DNA of 58,770 nt from an uncultured Planctomycetota bacterium. Its GTDB lineage: Bacteria; Planctomycetota; Planctomycetia; Gemmatales; HRBIN36. A model generated the notes under the pieces. It did not search any database, was not told the origin of the DNA, and saw only the letters and a list, made by a program, of their open reading frames with translations. The translations under genes and the position numbers were made by a program. The stretch covers positions 1 through 58,770 of the forward strand of contig CALFAY010000011.1 of the NCBI GenBank assembly GCA_937944855.1, read 5' to 3'. Shown here one piece after another: positions 1 to 8,393 of the stretch (positions are counted from its first letter, which is position 1; each line of letters opens with the position of its first letter).

Positions 1-140
1 GCATGACGGAGCTGCAACTGCGCGAGGAGATCAAGCCGACGGCCCCCGCCAATGAGCCGAATTGGACGGTGGAGACCGGCCAATTGTCGCGGGAAATCGA
101 CGACTACCTCGGCACCACCACCCCCCTCGCAGGAAAGTAG
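1..140 (+). CDS. C-terminal end of an unknown protein (partial)
   Basis: An open frame runs in from the left edge and stops at TAG 138-140. About 45 residues are visible, acidic and polar, ending in TTTPLAGK. An ATG at base 3 is in frame but is probably internal, because no ribosome binding site can be seen before it. No domain is recognisable. A strong intrinsic terminator begins 40 bases after the stop, which supports this being the true end of a transcription unit. Confidence 0.45.
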   Translation, partial: MTELQLREEIKPTAPANEPNWTVETGQLSREIDDYLGTTTPLAGK

Positions 141-490
141 CGCAGGTCCACACTGCTCATTGAAGTCTGTCTTTCATGAGCGGCGCGGTTTCGGTCCAGC
201 ACCGCGGGACTGAAACCGGCCGCTTGCTTTTTTTGCGTGCTCGTTCCGTTCTCGGATTCGGCTTGCACTTTTTTCGATCCGGCCCTAAGTTACGGCCCGC
301 TTGCTTGGGAGCACGGACGGCGGTCAGGGACGGCTGCCGTCCGAATGGGAAGTCCGACCCAGACTGTGACTTCCTGCCCGGTCAACAGGGAAGGGCTCTG
401 ATACATGCCTGTTTGCTAAATCCTCCTTCCTGCCCAATCGGCCGGTAGCTCTTCGGTTAACCTGTCTCCCCCAGCCGCAAGGATGCGCTC
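141..490. other. Intergenic region
   Basis: About 350 bases with no convincing gene. It holds the terminator at 180-234 and, at its right end, an AAGGA ribosome binding site about 8 bases before the ATG at 491. The open frame at 176-448 starts inside the terminator stem, has no ribosome binding site and looks random. I see no clear sigma70-type promoter. Confidence 0.5.
180..234 (+). terminator. Rho-independent terminator
   Basis: An 11-bp stem pairs 187-197 with 207-217, with one G-U pair and a 9-base loop. It can be lengthened by pairing 180-186 with 218-223 around a single bulged base. A run of seven T follows at 228-234. It lies 40 bases after the stop of the leftmost gene and should end its transcript. 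Confidence 0.75.
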
Positions 491-2065
491 ATGAGGCGGT
501 TCCCGTACTTCCTTTGGGCTGTCACTGCTTTTTTCGCCACGGTCCTGGGTGTGGTCCGGGCGGCGGAGAATTCCACGCTGTCACCCGCGGAAAACCGACG
601 TGCAGGAATGGCGCTGGTCCAGGCTGCCATGCAGGAAGCCCGTGAGGCGCTGGCCCGAGACGACTCGCTGGCCGCGGTTGCAGTCTTGGAAGCCCAGTTA
701 GCCCGCGTCAACGGCAACGCCGTCTTTCTGCGTCTGCTTGAAGACGCCTATCGCCGATGCGTCGCCGATCTCGAAGCCCAGGGCAAGGCCAATCAGGCTC
801 GGCTGTATCGTGAACGACTGGCGATCCTCTCGCCGTCCGCGGGAAACCCCGAGGACACGGGGGCAAACCGTCGAGCTGCATCAACTAGCGATTCTCCCCG
901 GCTGATCGTGCGAGGCACAAGCGGCGAGGACAAGGTGAGTGACAGCCTGGTTCTCAGCGGAACCCCCTCCAAGCCGGCGCTGGAGCAGGCGGAACAGGCT
1001 TTCCGTGCCGGTCGCTTCGAGCAGGCTGGGAAACTTTATGCCCAGGCTTACGAGCAGGATCGCTCTCTGCCGCAGCCGTGCCGGGAACGCTGGGCCTATT
1101 GCAAGCTGCACTGGGTCACGGAACAGATCAATCAGGCAGATCGGCAAAAGCCCGACTGGCTGCTTCTCGAAACCGAGGTGCGAACGGCCCTGAGTCTGGC
1201 GCCTCGCTTGGAATACGGCCAGACGCTTCTGCAACGCATCGAACAGTGCCATAGGGCCAGCACGACAACGGCACGAAGCCGATTCGCCGTCCGTCACAGC
1301 CGCGAAACGGTCAACGGCTGGCAGCAATCGGAGTCGGCCAATTTCCGCGTTTTCCACTCCGACCCGACGCTGGCGGAGCAGGTGCTCCAGGTCGCCGAGC
1401 AGACCCGGGCCGCCGTGCTGCGCAAGTGGCTGGGGGAGGAGAATCCGGAAGATTGGAAAATGCCCTGCGATATCTATCTCCATGCCAATGCCCGAGCTTA
1501 TGCCCATGCCACAGGCACGCCGCCGGAATCGCCGGGGCATTCATCCATCGGGGCCGAGAGGCAGGATGCCTCCCGCATCCACAGCCGGAGGATTGACCTT
1601 CGACTCGACGAGCCGAACATGCTCCGCGCCGTCCTGCCTCACGAAACCACGCACGTCACCCTGGCCGGGCTTTTCGGACCGAAACCGTTGCCGCGCTGGG
1701 CGGACGAGGGCATGGCCGTTCTGTCCGAGCCCTACGAACGCATCCAGCGGCATCTCCGCCCATTGTGGGAAGACCCCGACGACGAACGGCGGTTCTCCGC
1801 AGCGGAACTGATGGCCCAGGAGGAGTATCCAGGTCCCGCTCAGATGGCCTGCTTCTACGGCCAGAGCGCGACCCTGGTGCAGTTCCTCACGGAGTTGAAG
1901 GGACCGCTGGTCTTCACGGACTTTCTGCGGACGGCCCAGCGGATCGGCTACGCCGCGGCGCTGAAGTCGCACTATCAGCTAGACTTTCCTGAATTGGAAC
2001 GTCGCTGGCGAGAGTATGTGTATGTCCAGAAGGTGCCGGGGCTGAATTTGGCCTTGCGCCGCTGA
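491..2065 (+). CDS. Secreted gluzincin-type metallopeptidase with TPR-like repeats
   Basis: A 524-residue protein predicted to be exported. An N-terminal signal peptide covers about residues 1-25 (hydrophobic core then VVRAAEN). A helical, TPR-like region spans about 40-260. The C-terminal half carries a zinc site: H384-E385-T-T-H388 followed by E406 in WADEGMA, the HExxH plus downstream Glu pattern of gluzincins (peptidase MA-like). His384, His388 and Glu406 would bind zinc and Glu385 would be the catalytic base. An AAGGA site precedes the start. The gene converges on uppP, with the stops only 3 bases apart. The substrate is unknown. The zinc motif is seen directly; proteolytic activity is inferred. 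Confidence 0.8.
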   Translation: MRRFPYFLWAVTAFFATVLGVVRAAENSTLSPAENRRAGMALVQAAMQEAREALARDDSLAAVAVLEAQLARVNGNAVFLRLLEDAYRRCVADLEAQGKANQARLYRERLAILSPSAGNPEDTGANRRAASTSDSPRLIVRGTSGEDKVSDSLVLSGTPSKPALEQAEQAFRAGRFEQAGKLYAQAYEQDRSLPQPCRERWAYCKLHWVTEQINQADRQKPDWLLLETEVRTALSLAPRLEYGQTLLQRIEQCHRASTTTARSRFAVRHSRETVNGWQQSESANFRVFHSDPTLAEQVLQVAEQTRAAVLRKWLGEENPEDWKMPCDIYLHANARAYAHATGTPPESPGHSSIGAERQDASRIHSRRIDLRLDEPNMLRAVLPHETTHVTLAGLFGPKPLPRWADEGMAVLSEPYERIQRHLRPLWEDPDDERRFSAAELMAQEEYPGPAQMACFYGQSATLVQFLTELKGPLVFTDFLRTAQRIGYAAALKSHYQLDFPELERRWREYVYVQKVPGLNLALRR

Positions 2066-2076
2066 ATCTCAGCGGC
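2058..2076. terminator. Hairpin spanning both convergent stop codons
   Basis: A perfect 8-bp inverted repeat (GCCGCTGA, 3-base spacer, TCAGCGGC) contains the TGA of the plus-strand peptidase (2063-2065) in one arm and the TGA of minus-strand uppP (2069-2071) in the other. It could work as a two-way terminator, but neither side has a good T run, so the function is tentative. Confidence 0.4.
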
Positions 2077-2938
2077 ACCATTCGAGAAGCAGAACACTTA
2101 ATCCCACCAGCCACAAGTAAACGCTGAACCACCACAGGCGGGCTGACCGTACGATGCGGATGAGCGGGCCGATGGACATGTAACCGACCAAGGCGCTGAT
2201 GGCAGTCGCCAGCAGAGTCAGGAGCACGAACTCGCCGGTCAGCCATTCGCTGCGAGTCGGGTCGGCCAGCGCCTCCTTGATGCCGACGACTCCCAGCCCC
2301 AGACTGGCCACCAGAGACATCAGGAAGCTGAAACGCACCGCCCAGGTCCGCTCCAGACCGGCCAACAGCGCGGCCGTGATCGTTATGCCGCTGCGACTGA
2401 GTCCGCGCAACAGGGCCGAGGCAGCCTGGCCACAGCCCACAACCAACGCCTGCCACACTGTCGTTTCCTTCCAATCCGTTTTACCTGGACGAAGCCGGTC
2501 GCTGGCCGCCAGGATGATTCCGAGAATCATCAGACAGACGGCGACCATCTGCGGATCCTTGAAGCTGGCGCGGACCTGTTTGCCGAACAGCACAACGGCA
2601 ACGACGGCGGGCAGGCTGGCGACGCCGACGAGGAATACCAGACGCAGTCCGTTGTTGACCAGGATCCAACGAAAAGACGCCGAGGAATTGCCTTCCAGGG
2701 CGGCCAACTGGGGGTCGTGTTGAGCGAGGTGGGCAAGCAGTTCCCGCCCGAAGTAGAGAATCAGGGCAAGGAGCGTGCCCAGGTGCAACATACCGTCGAA
2801 GAACAGCGGGGCGGCTCCGCCGCCGTCAGGAAAACCCAGGTAATGCTGAGCCAGGACGAGATGTCCGCTGCTGCTGACCGGCAAAAACTCGGTCACGCCC
2901 TGAAGCACGCCCAAAAATACTGCCAGCCGCCAATCCAC
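2069..2938 (-). CDS. uppP: Undecaprenyl-diphosphatase (UppP/BacA family)
   Basis: An integral membrane enzyme that removes a phosphate from undecaprenyl diphosphate to recycle the lipid carrier for peptidoglycan and other envelope polymers. The 289-residue length fits the family. The N-terminal motif QGVTEFLPVSSSGHL holds the conserved Glu, Ser and His. The second motif reads RGLSRSG where PGxSRSG is usual, so the Pro is replaced by Arg while the Ser-Arg-Ser core is kept. Many hydrophobic helices follow. I chose the GTG at 2938 because AAAGGAGG lies 7 bases before it and the family N-terminus begins there; a longer open frame upstream overlaps tyrS and is spurious. It is the last gene of the ffh-tyrS operon, 56 bases after tyrS. 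Confidence 0.93.
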   Translation of the reverse strand: MDWRLAVFLGVLQGVTEFLPVSSSGHLVLAQHYLGFPDGGGAAPLFFDGMLHLGTLLALILYFGRELLAHLAQHDPQLAALEGNSSASFRWILVNNGLRLVFLVGVASLPAVVAVVLFGKQVRASFKDPQMVAVCLMILGIILAASDRLRPGKTDWKETTVWQALVVGCGQAASALLRGLSRSGITITAALLAGLERTWAVRFSFLMSLVASLGLGVVGIKEALADPTRSEWLTGEFVLLTLLATAISALVGYMSIGPLIRIVRSARLWWFSVYLWLVGLSVLLLEWCR

Positions 2939-2994
2939 GGGCGAGCCTCCTTTGCGGGACCAAGAGCAGAGACGAGAAGACCCGAAAACAGACT

Positions 2995-4236
2995 TCAGCC
3001 CTTGAGACGGATGCGGGCGATGCGTCGGCTGCCGACGCGGACTAGCAGTCCGTCGCTGATCGGCACCTCGGCTTTGGGGTCGGTCAGCTTCGTCCGCTCC
3101 GGGCCGAGCGTGACCCCGCCTCCCTTGACGAGCCGTTGTCCTTCGCTGGTGCTGGGAGCCAGCCCCGCCTTGACGAGCAGCCGGGCGATCCACATTCGGC
3201 CGTTTTTCACGTCGGGATCGTCGCAGGCCAGTACCACTTCGGGAATCTGATCGGGGTCTTGTTTCTGAGCGAAGACGCGGCGGAACTCCTCGGCTGCGGC
3301 GTCGGCGGCGGCCTGACTGTGATAGAATGACACGATGTCCTTGGCAAGCAGTTCCTTGGCTTGGCGGGGATGCGTCTGGTTGGGATCCACCAGGCGGGTG
3401 ATTTCGTCCGGGCTGCGGTCCGTCAGCAGTTCGAACCATTCCCGCATCAGGTCATCGGGAATGCTCATGATCTTGCCGAACTGCTCCTTGGCCGGTTCGC
3501 CGATGCCGACGTAGTTCCCCAGGCTCTTGCCCATGCGTCGCACACCGTCGAGGCCGCGGAGGATCGGCAGCGTGATGCAGACCTGCGGCTCCTGTCCGGC
3601 GTCGCTCTGGAGATGGCGGCCCATCATCAGGTTAAAAAGCTGTTCGCTGCCGCCGAGCTCGACATCGGCCCGCACCTCGACCGAATCGTAGCCTTGCATG
3701 AGGGGATACAGGCACTCGTGCAGGTAGATCGGCACCGAGGGTTCCGCCTTGAACCGCTTGGTGAAGTCGTCCCGCTCCAGCATCCGCTGGACCGTGATTT
3801 TCCCGGCAAGGTTGAGCACATCCAGGAAGGTGAATTTGCCGAACCAGTCGCCGTTGCGGGTCACTTCGGTGCGGCGGATGTCGATGACCTTGGCGACCTG
3901 CTCGAGGTAATCACGGGCATTGCGCTCCACCTGTTCGACGGAGAGACGGGCGCGGGTCTGGTCCCGACCGCTGGGATCGCCGACCAGGGCGGTGTAGTTT
4001 CCGATGATGAGCACGGCCTGATGGCCGATTTCCTGGAATTGCCGCAGCTTCCGCAAGGGGACGGTGTGCCCCAAGTGCACGTCGATACCGGTCGGGTCGA
4101 TGCCGTACTTGACCCGCAGCGGTTTGCCGGTGCGGACGCTGCGTTCCAGCTTCTGCCGCAATTCCGCTTCTGGCACGATCTGCTCGACGCCGCGACGGAT
4201 GACCGCCAACTGCTCATCAACCGAAAGCATGGTCAT
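2995..4236 (-). CDS. tyrS: Tyrosyl-tRNA synthetase
   Basis: A class I aminoacyl-tRNA synthetase that charges tRNA-Tyr with tyrosine in the cytoplasm. It has 413 residues. The HIGH-type motif is HLGH (in GIDVHLGHTVPLRKL) and the KMSKS-type motif is KSL within RRMGKSLGN. The catalytic domain covers about 1-320 and an S4-like RNA-binding domain ends the protein (ARLLVKAGLAPSTSEGQRLV onward). The motif spacing fits the TyrZ-like subgroup better than the E. coli TyrS type. GGAGG lies 11 bases before the first ATG; a second ATG two codons later is also possible. It is cotranscribed with yraN upstream and uppP downstream. Confidence 0.94.
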   Translation of the reverse strand: MTMLSVDEQLAVIRRGVEQIVPEAELRQKLERSVRTGKPLRVKYGIDPTGIDVHLGHTVPLRKLRQFQEIGHQAVLIIGNYTALVGDPSGRDQTRARLSVEQVERNARDYLEQVAKVIDIRRTEVTRNGDWFGKFTFLDVLNLAGKITVQRMLERDDFTKRFKAEPSVPIYLHECLYPLMQGYDSVEVRADVELGGSEQLFNLMMGRHLQSDAGQEPQVCITLPILRGLDGVRRMGKSLGNYVGIGEPAKEQFGKIMSIPDDLMREWFELLTDRSPDEITRLVDPNQTHPRQAKELLAKDIVSFYHSQAAADAAAEEFRRVFAQKQDPDQIPEVVLACDDPDVKNGRMWIARLLVKAGLAPSTSEGQRLVKGGGVTLGPERTKLTDPKAEVPISDGLLVRVGSRRIARIRLKG

Positions 4237-4278
4237 GATCCCGGCAACCTCCGTGTCCGGACGCCCCCACCGTTGGGT

Positions 4279-4692
4279 TTAGGAGTAAGGCTGAAACCGG
4301 CCGACGGCCCCAAAAGCGTTAGGCAGATGCTCAATACGGACCTCGCCTGCGTCCTTTCCGCGGCAAACGAGGACCACGTCGAACCGCGCCCCTCGGCCCA
4401 GCAGCCGGTGTCGTTTCAGATAAGCAAGGGCCAACCGCGTCAGGCGGGCCTGCTTCTCCAGGTCTATGGAATAGGCTGGGCGATCCGTGGTCTCCCGATC
4501 CGTCGAACGCACTTCGACGAAAACGATGCACTCGCCGTCCTGCGTCACCAGGTCGATTTCTCCCAGAGGACAGCGCCAGTTGCGGGCCAGGATGCGATGA
4601 CCTCGGCGAGCGAGATATTTCGCGGCCAGATGCTCGGACCGCAGGCCGAACCAGCGTCGCCACCAGGGCCATCGTGGGGACGGATCGGGCAT
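4279..4692 (-). CDS. yraN: YraN/UPF0102 family endonuclease-like protein
   Basis: A 137-residue protein of the UPF0102 family, which has a restriction-endonuclease-like fold; its cellular role is not well settled. The family core is clear: ARNWRCPLGEIDLV followed by IVFVEVRS, giving the acidic residues and the E-V-K/R part of the putative metal site. The N-terminal helix (SEHLAAKYLARRGHRIL) is also typical. AAGGG lies about 9 bases before the ATG. The gene sits 14 bases after rplS and 42 bases before tyrS, in the common bacterial context downstream of rplS. No residue loss is seen. Confidence 0.9.
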   Translation of the reverse strand: MPDPSPRWPWWRRWFGLRSEHLAAKYLARRGHRILARNWRCPLGEIDLVTQDGECIVFVEVRSTDRETTDRPAYSIDLEKQARLTRLALAYLKRHRLLGRGARFDVVLVCRGKDAGEVRIEHLPNAFGAVGRFQPYS

Positions 4693-4706
4693 CGGTCATG
4701 CCCTTG

Positions 4707-5147
4707 TCACTCGGAAGCGGTTTCGGTTTTCGCCTTGCCCTTGCCCTTCGCCTTGGCGGCTGCCTTGGCTTCGGCGGAAGCGGTCTCCGCGGCTCCCTTC
4801 TTGCGCTCCTTCAGGCGGGTCGCCTTGCCGACACGTTCCCGAAGGTAGTAGAGCTTGGCACGTCGGACCTTTCCGGTGCGTTTGACCTCGACCTTGGCAA
4901 TGCGGGGCGAGTGCAGCGGGAACGTCCGCTCCACGCCTTCGCCCTGGACGATGCGGCGAACCGTGAACATCTCGCTGAGGCCGCTGCCTCGACGGCTGAT
5001 GACCGTGCCGCTGAAAACCTGTATGCGTTCTTTCTGGCCTTCAAGAATCCGTTGATGGACATCGACCTGATCGCCGATGTCGAATTGCGGCACTTTTTCC
5101 TTGAGGAAACGCTCCTGCACCTTGGCCAGCACTTCACCGCGATTCAT
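4707..5147 (-). CDS. rplS: 50S ribosomal protein L19
   Basis: A large-subunit ribosomal protein located at the subunit interface. Residues 1-115 match L19 well ([20 protein letters not shown], then [17 protein letters not shown] and [21 protein letters not shown]). Residues about 116-146 form an added tail of Ala, Lys and Glu that the usual 115-residue L19 lacks; low-complexity tails like this recur in this genome. GGGAG lies 8 bases before the ATG. The start overlaps the trmD stop by 4 bases (ATGA), so translation is probably coupled. Confidence 0.96.
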   Translation of the reverse strand: MNRGEVLAKVQERFLKEKVPQFDIGDQVDVHQRILEGQKERIQVFSGTVISRRGSGLSEMFTVRRIVQGEGVERTFPLHSPRIAKVEVKRTGKVRRAKLYYLRERVGKATRLKERKKGAAETASAEAKAAAKAKGKGKAKTETASE

Positions 5148-5830
5148 GGTTCAGCTCCCTTCGTGAGCCTGGTTCTACTTCGCAAACGGGCCTGTTCTTG
5201 CCGCCAGCGGGCGATGGCTTCGTGATTGCCGCTCAGCAGCACCTCCGGCACTTCCAGTCCGCGGAACACGCGCGGCCGGGTGTATTGAGGATATTCAACC
5301 AGTCCTGGTTCGGCATGGCTTTCCTCGACCACGCTGCTTTCGTCGCCCAGAACGCCCGGTACGAAGCGGATTACCGTGTCGATCACGACCATCGCCGGGA
5401 CTTCGCCGCCGTTGCAAACGTAGTCGCCGATGGACACTTCCTGGGGCTTCAAAAGGATGCGGATCCGTTCGTCGAACCCTTCGTAGCGCCCGCACAGCAG
5501 GACCAAGCGAGGATGGCCAGCCAGTTCCCTCACCAAATGCTGCGTCAGCCGCTCTCCCTGCGGCGTGAGCATGACCAGATGGCCGGGCGGCTCGACTTTT
5601 GCTTGCACGGCTTCAACCGCCGCCACCACCGGCTCGCACATCAACACCATGCCGGGTCCGCCGCCGAAAGGCCGATCATCCACCTTGTGATGCTTCGGGT
5701 CCGGCGACCAGTCGCGAATGTTCCACAAATGGATGGAAACCAGACCCCGCTCGAGGGCACGCTTCAGCAGACTCTGGGTCAGGTAACCGCTGAAGATCTC
5801 CGGAAACAGCGTCAGCACGTCGAAACGCAT
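5144..5830 (-). CDS. trmD: tRNA (guanine-N1)-methyltransferase TrmD
   Basis: A SAM-dependent enzyme that methylates G37 of tRNAs at N1 and so prevents frameshifting. It has 228 residues. The trefoil-knot SPOUT motifs are present: [16 protein letters not shown] at the start, the [10 protein letters not shown] loop, [13 protein letters not shown], and [20 protein letters not shown]. The ribosome binding site is weak. It overlaps rplS by 4 bases and lies 70 bases after rpsP, where rimM would normally stand. Confidence 0.96.
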   Translation of the reverse strand: MRFDVLTLFPEIFSGYLTQSLLKRALERGLVSIHLWNIRDWSPDPKHHKVDDRPFGGGPGMVLMCEPVVAAVEAVQAKVEPPGHLVMLTPQGERLTQHLVRELAGHPRLVLLCGRYEGFDERIRILLKPQEVSIGDYVCNGGEVPAMVVIDTVIRFVPGVLGDESSVVEESHAEPGLVEYPQYTRPRVFRGLEVPEVLLSGNHEAIARWRQEQARLRSRTRLTKGAEP

Positions 5831-5900
5831 GGCCGATCCCGATGCGGGGCGGTCGGCGGTTCGGCATCGGTTCTCGCTTGATTGCCGAAACGACCCGCTG

Positions 5901-6209
5901 CTAGCTCGAGGCCGGCGGTTGCGCGGACGCCTTCTGGGCGGCGGCCACCGCGGCTTCCGCCTCGGCCTGAGCCAGATACTTCTTGAAGAGGATCTGGCAG
6001 TGTTCGGACGGCTGCGCGCCGACGCTGAGCCAATACTTGATCCGATCGGCCTTCAGCTTGGTTCGCTTGTCGGTCTCCGGAATCATCGGATCGTAGCTGC
6101 CCAGTTCCTCGATCACCTTGCCGTCTCGAGGCTGGCGGCTGTCGATGGCGACGATGCGATAGTAGGGCCGATGTTTGCGGCCCATGCGTTTCATGCGAAT
6201 CCGTACCAC
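5901..6209 (-). CDS. rpsP: 30S ribosomal protein S16
   Basis: A small-subunit ribosomal protein of 102 residues with the typical start [20 protein letters not shown] and the [19 protein letters not shown] segment. The GTG at 6209 is chosen because it gives the universal M-V-R-I-R N-terminus and GAGGG lies just before it; a longer frame to 6230 adds seven residues without support. The C-terminus is extended by an Ala- and Gln-rich tail. The gene sits between ffh and trmD in the translation operon. Confidence 0.95.
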   Translation of the reverse strand: MVRIRMKRMGRKHRPYYRIVAIDSRQPRDGKVIEELGSYDPMIPETDKRTKLKADRIKYWLSVGAQPSEHCQILFKKYLAQAEAEAAVAAAQKASAQPPASS

Positions 6210-6305
6210 GCTTGACCCTCTACAAGCCAAATCGATCTAGGTTGCAAAGCCGCTCCCTTGCGGTCGCGGCTCGGAAGAACTCTCCGGTTCCTGCCAGGTC
6301 GCGGC

Positions 6306-7760
6306 CTAGCGCTTTTTCTTGCGTTTCTTCTTGCGTTCTTCTGCCCGCTCCTTGGCGCTTTTGCGATGCCCGGTGCCGATTTTCGGCTTTTGCAGGAGCT
6401 GGCTACCAGGCAGAAACGCTCCCATCTTGTTCAACCCCGTCACCGTCTTAACCCGCTCCCAAAGGCTCATGTTCATCATCTGCCGCATGAGCGAGCGGAC
6501 GATCTCGAACTGCTCCACGAACTTTTTGACCTCGTGCGGCTGAGTGCCGCTGCCGGCGGCGATGCGACGGCGTCGGCTCAGGTCGAGGATGTGGGGGTTG
6601 CGGCGTTCCTCCGGCGTCATGGCGTCGATCATGCCCTGAAAGCGACGAAACGCCTGTTCCGGATCCTCGTCCGTTTCCGAGAGCATGCCATCCATGCCCG
6701 GCATCATGCTCATGATCTGCTTGACGCCCATCTTTCGCAGGGTGGCGAACTGTTCCCGGAAGTCTTCCAGGGTGAAATCGCCCTTGGCCAGCCGGGCCTG
6801 CTGTTCCTTCAGCTTCTCCTGATCGATGCTCTGCTGGACGCGGGCGACCCGTTCCACCAGTCCCAGCAGATCGCCCTGGCCAAGGATCCGCTGGGCCATG
6901 CGTTCCGGGTGAAACTCTTCGAGCCGATCCAGTTTCTCGCCGACGCCGATCCACTTGATCGGCACCTTGGTCACTTCCTTGATCGACAACGCGGCTCCAC
7001 CGCGGGCGTCGCCGTCGAGCTTCGTCAGGAGCACGCCGTTGAGTTCCAGAGCTTCGTTGAAGGCCTTGGAACTGTTGACGGCATCCTGCCCGGTCATCGC
7101 GTCGCAGACCAGGAAAACCATGTCCGGCTTCACGAGGCGGTCGATCTCCTTCAACTCGCCCATCGGCATTTCGTCGATGTGGAGGCGGCCTGCGGTGTCG
7201 AGGATGACCGTGTCGCGGCCCTGGCGAACGGCTTCGCGGACGGCGTTGGTGCAGACTTTCAGCGGTGTAGCTCCGGCTTCGGCGTACACCGGAACCTGGA
7301 TCTGTTCGCCGAGGACTTTCAATTGGTCCACGGCGGCGGGCCGCTGAAGGTCGGCGGCGACCAGCATCGGCTTGCGGCCCATCTCCTTCAAATTGAGGGC
7401 GAGTTTGGCGGCCGTCGTCGTCTTGCCCGAGCCTTGCAGACCGCACAACATGATGACGGTCGGCCGGTCCTTGGCGAAGCGGATGCTGTGGTCCACCGGC
7501 CCCATGAGCTTGACCAGCTCATCGTAGACGATCTTGATGATCTGCTCGCTGGGACGGATGCTCTTGAGCACTTCCTGGCCGACAGCCCGTTCCGTGACCC
7601 GTTGGATGAAGGCGTTGGCGACGTTGTAGTTGACGTCGGCTTCGAGCAGGGCACGCCGGACCTCCGCCAGACCTTCCCGGATATTGTCCTCGGTCAGGCG
7701 TCCACGCCCGGTCAGCCTCCGCAATGCTTCGGAGAGACTTTTCTGAATGCCTTCAAACAT
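6306..7760 (-). CDS. ffh: Signal recognition particle protein Ffh (SRP54)
   Basis: The GTPase of the signal recognition particle, which binds signal sequences and brings ribosomes to the FtsY receptor at the membrane. It has 484 residues. The N domain covers about 1-90. The G domain shows G1 GLQGSGKTTTAAKL, G3 DTAGRLH and G4 TKLDGDARGG. A methionine-rich M domain follows from about 300 (IMSMMPGMDGM, RQMMNMS). It ends in a Lys/Arg-rich tail. It is the first gene of the operon, with a candidate promoter about 28-60 bases upstream of its start. I could not find the 4.5S RNA gene in the window. Confidence 0.97.
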   Translation of the reverse strand: MFEGIQKSLSEALRRLTGRGRLTEDNIREGLAEVRRALLEADVNYNVANAFIQRVTERAVGQEVLKSIRPSEQIIKIVYDELVKLMGPVDHSIRFAKDRPTVIMLCGLQGSGKTTTAAKLALNLKEMGRKPMLVAADLQRPAAVDQLKVLGEQIQVPVYAEAGATPLKVCTNAVREAVRQGRDTVILDTAGRLHIDEMPMGELKEIDRLVKPDMVFLVCDAMTGQDAVNSSKAFNEALELNGVLLTKLDGDARGGAALSIKEVTKVPIKWIGVGEKLDRLEEFHPERMAQRILGQGDLLGLVERVARVQQSIDQEKLKEQQARLAKGDFTLEDFREQFATLRKMGVKQIMSMMPGMDGMLSETDEDPEQAFRRFQGMIDAMTPEERRNPHILDLSRRRRIAAGSGTQPHEVKKFVEQFEIVRSLMRQMMNMSLWERVKTVTGLNKMGAFLPGSQLLQKPKIGTGHRKSAKERAEERKKKRKKKR

Positions 7761-8393
7761 GGGCTGTTCCCGTCAAGATTTCCCTGAACGGTGAATTATA
7801 AGGATGGCGCACAACGCCTGCCACCCCGCTCTCCAGGTCACAGCAGCTTTGGTCGTTGCTTGCTTTGAGGCACTTCCAGGGGGGGACGGCTGGCTACCAG
7901 GATAGAACGAACCCGGGTGGCGCTGGTAAAGTACGGCTTGTCCTTTCTCTCGGCAGGTGGCTTCGTGCGTTCGGTGTAACTGGTCGATCCTGCGTCCGGG
8001 AAAATGTTGCGCGAAAGCCTGCCTGAGCTATGGGCCGTACCCGGTTGTCGGACCCGGCATCGGGCGGGAAATGCGAGTATCAACCGCAATTTGGTTGCCG
8101 GTCAGCGGCTGGATATGGTGCGCAACTCAGTTGCTGAGGTTTGCTCTAACCTGTGAACTGGAAAAAAGATATGAATGGGAAGCTGGTGCGAAAAAATGTT
8201 GCGCTGCTTGGATCGGCGCAGCTATCGGCTTTGGCAACGGTAGGGAAGGGGACGGGATCGGTTGCAGCTTGTCAAACTCGCGTAGGAGCTGAAGAACGAT
8301 GGCGGTTATAATCCCGCCCTGCCGCATCGGTCCGGAATGCTGGGTTACCCTGGTCAAGACCACGGAAGTTCTTGCCAAGTGGGGAGTTAGATC
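7761..8393. other. Long intergenic region between divergent genes
   Basis: 633 bases without a supported gene. The left end holds the ffh promoter candidate. A TATAAT at 8307-8312 could be the -10 of the GlmU-like gene, though no good -35 stands before it. Two small frames (7838-8089 minus, 7957-8292 plus) lack ribosome binding sites and recognisable motifs. Overlapping short inverted repeats (GCAAC TCA GTTGC and CTCAG TTG CTGAG) lie at about 8121-8138. I see no tRNA or SRP RNA signature. Confidence 0.45.
7795..7824 (-). promoter_or_regulatory. Candidate sigma70 promoter of the ffh operon
   Basis: On the minus strand a perfect TATAAT (7795-7800) has GTGGCA (4 of 6 matches to TTGACA) 18 bases upstream at 7819-7824. 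Transcription would start near 7788, giving a leader of about 28 bases before the ffh ATG. Confidence 0.5.

Noticed and set aside
176..448. 90-residue open frame on the plus strand
   Set aside because: It begins inside the stem of the terminator at 180-234, lacks a ribosome binding site and has no recognisable composition.
3361..4848. 495-residue open frame opposite tyrS, yraN and rplS
   Set aside because: It is a shadow of three well-supported conserved genes on the minus strand; long antisense frames are expected at this GC content.
6248..6271. Inverted repeat AGCCGC/GCGGCT between ffh and rpsP as a terminator or attenuator
   Set aside because: Only 6 bp with a 12-base loop and only three T after it on the minus strand; too weak to call.
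6258..7787. 509-residue open frame opposite ffh
   Set aside because: The reverse complement of ffh, which is certain; the antisense translation shows no domain.
7838..8089. 83-residue minus-strand frame in the long intergenic region
   Set aside because: A TTG start without a ribosome binding site and no recognisable motif.
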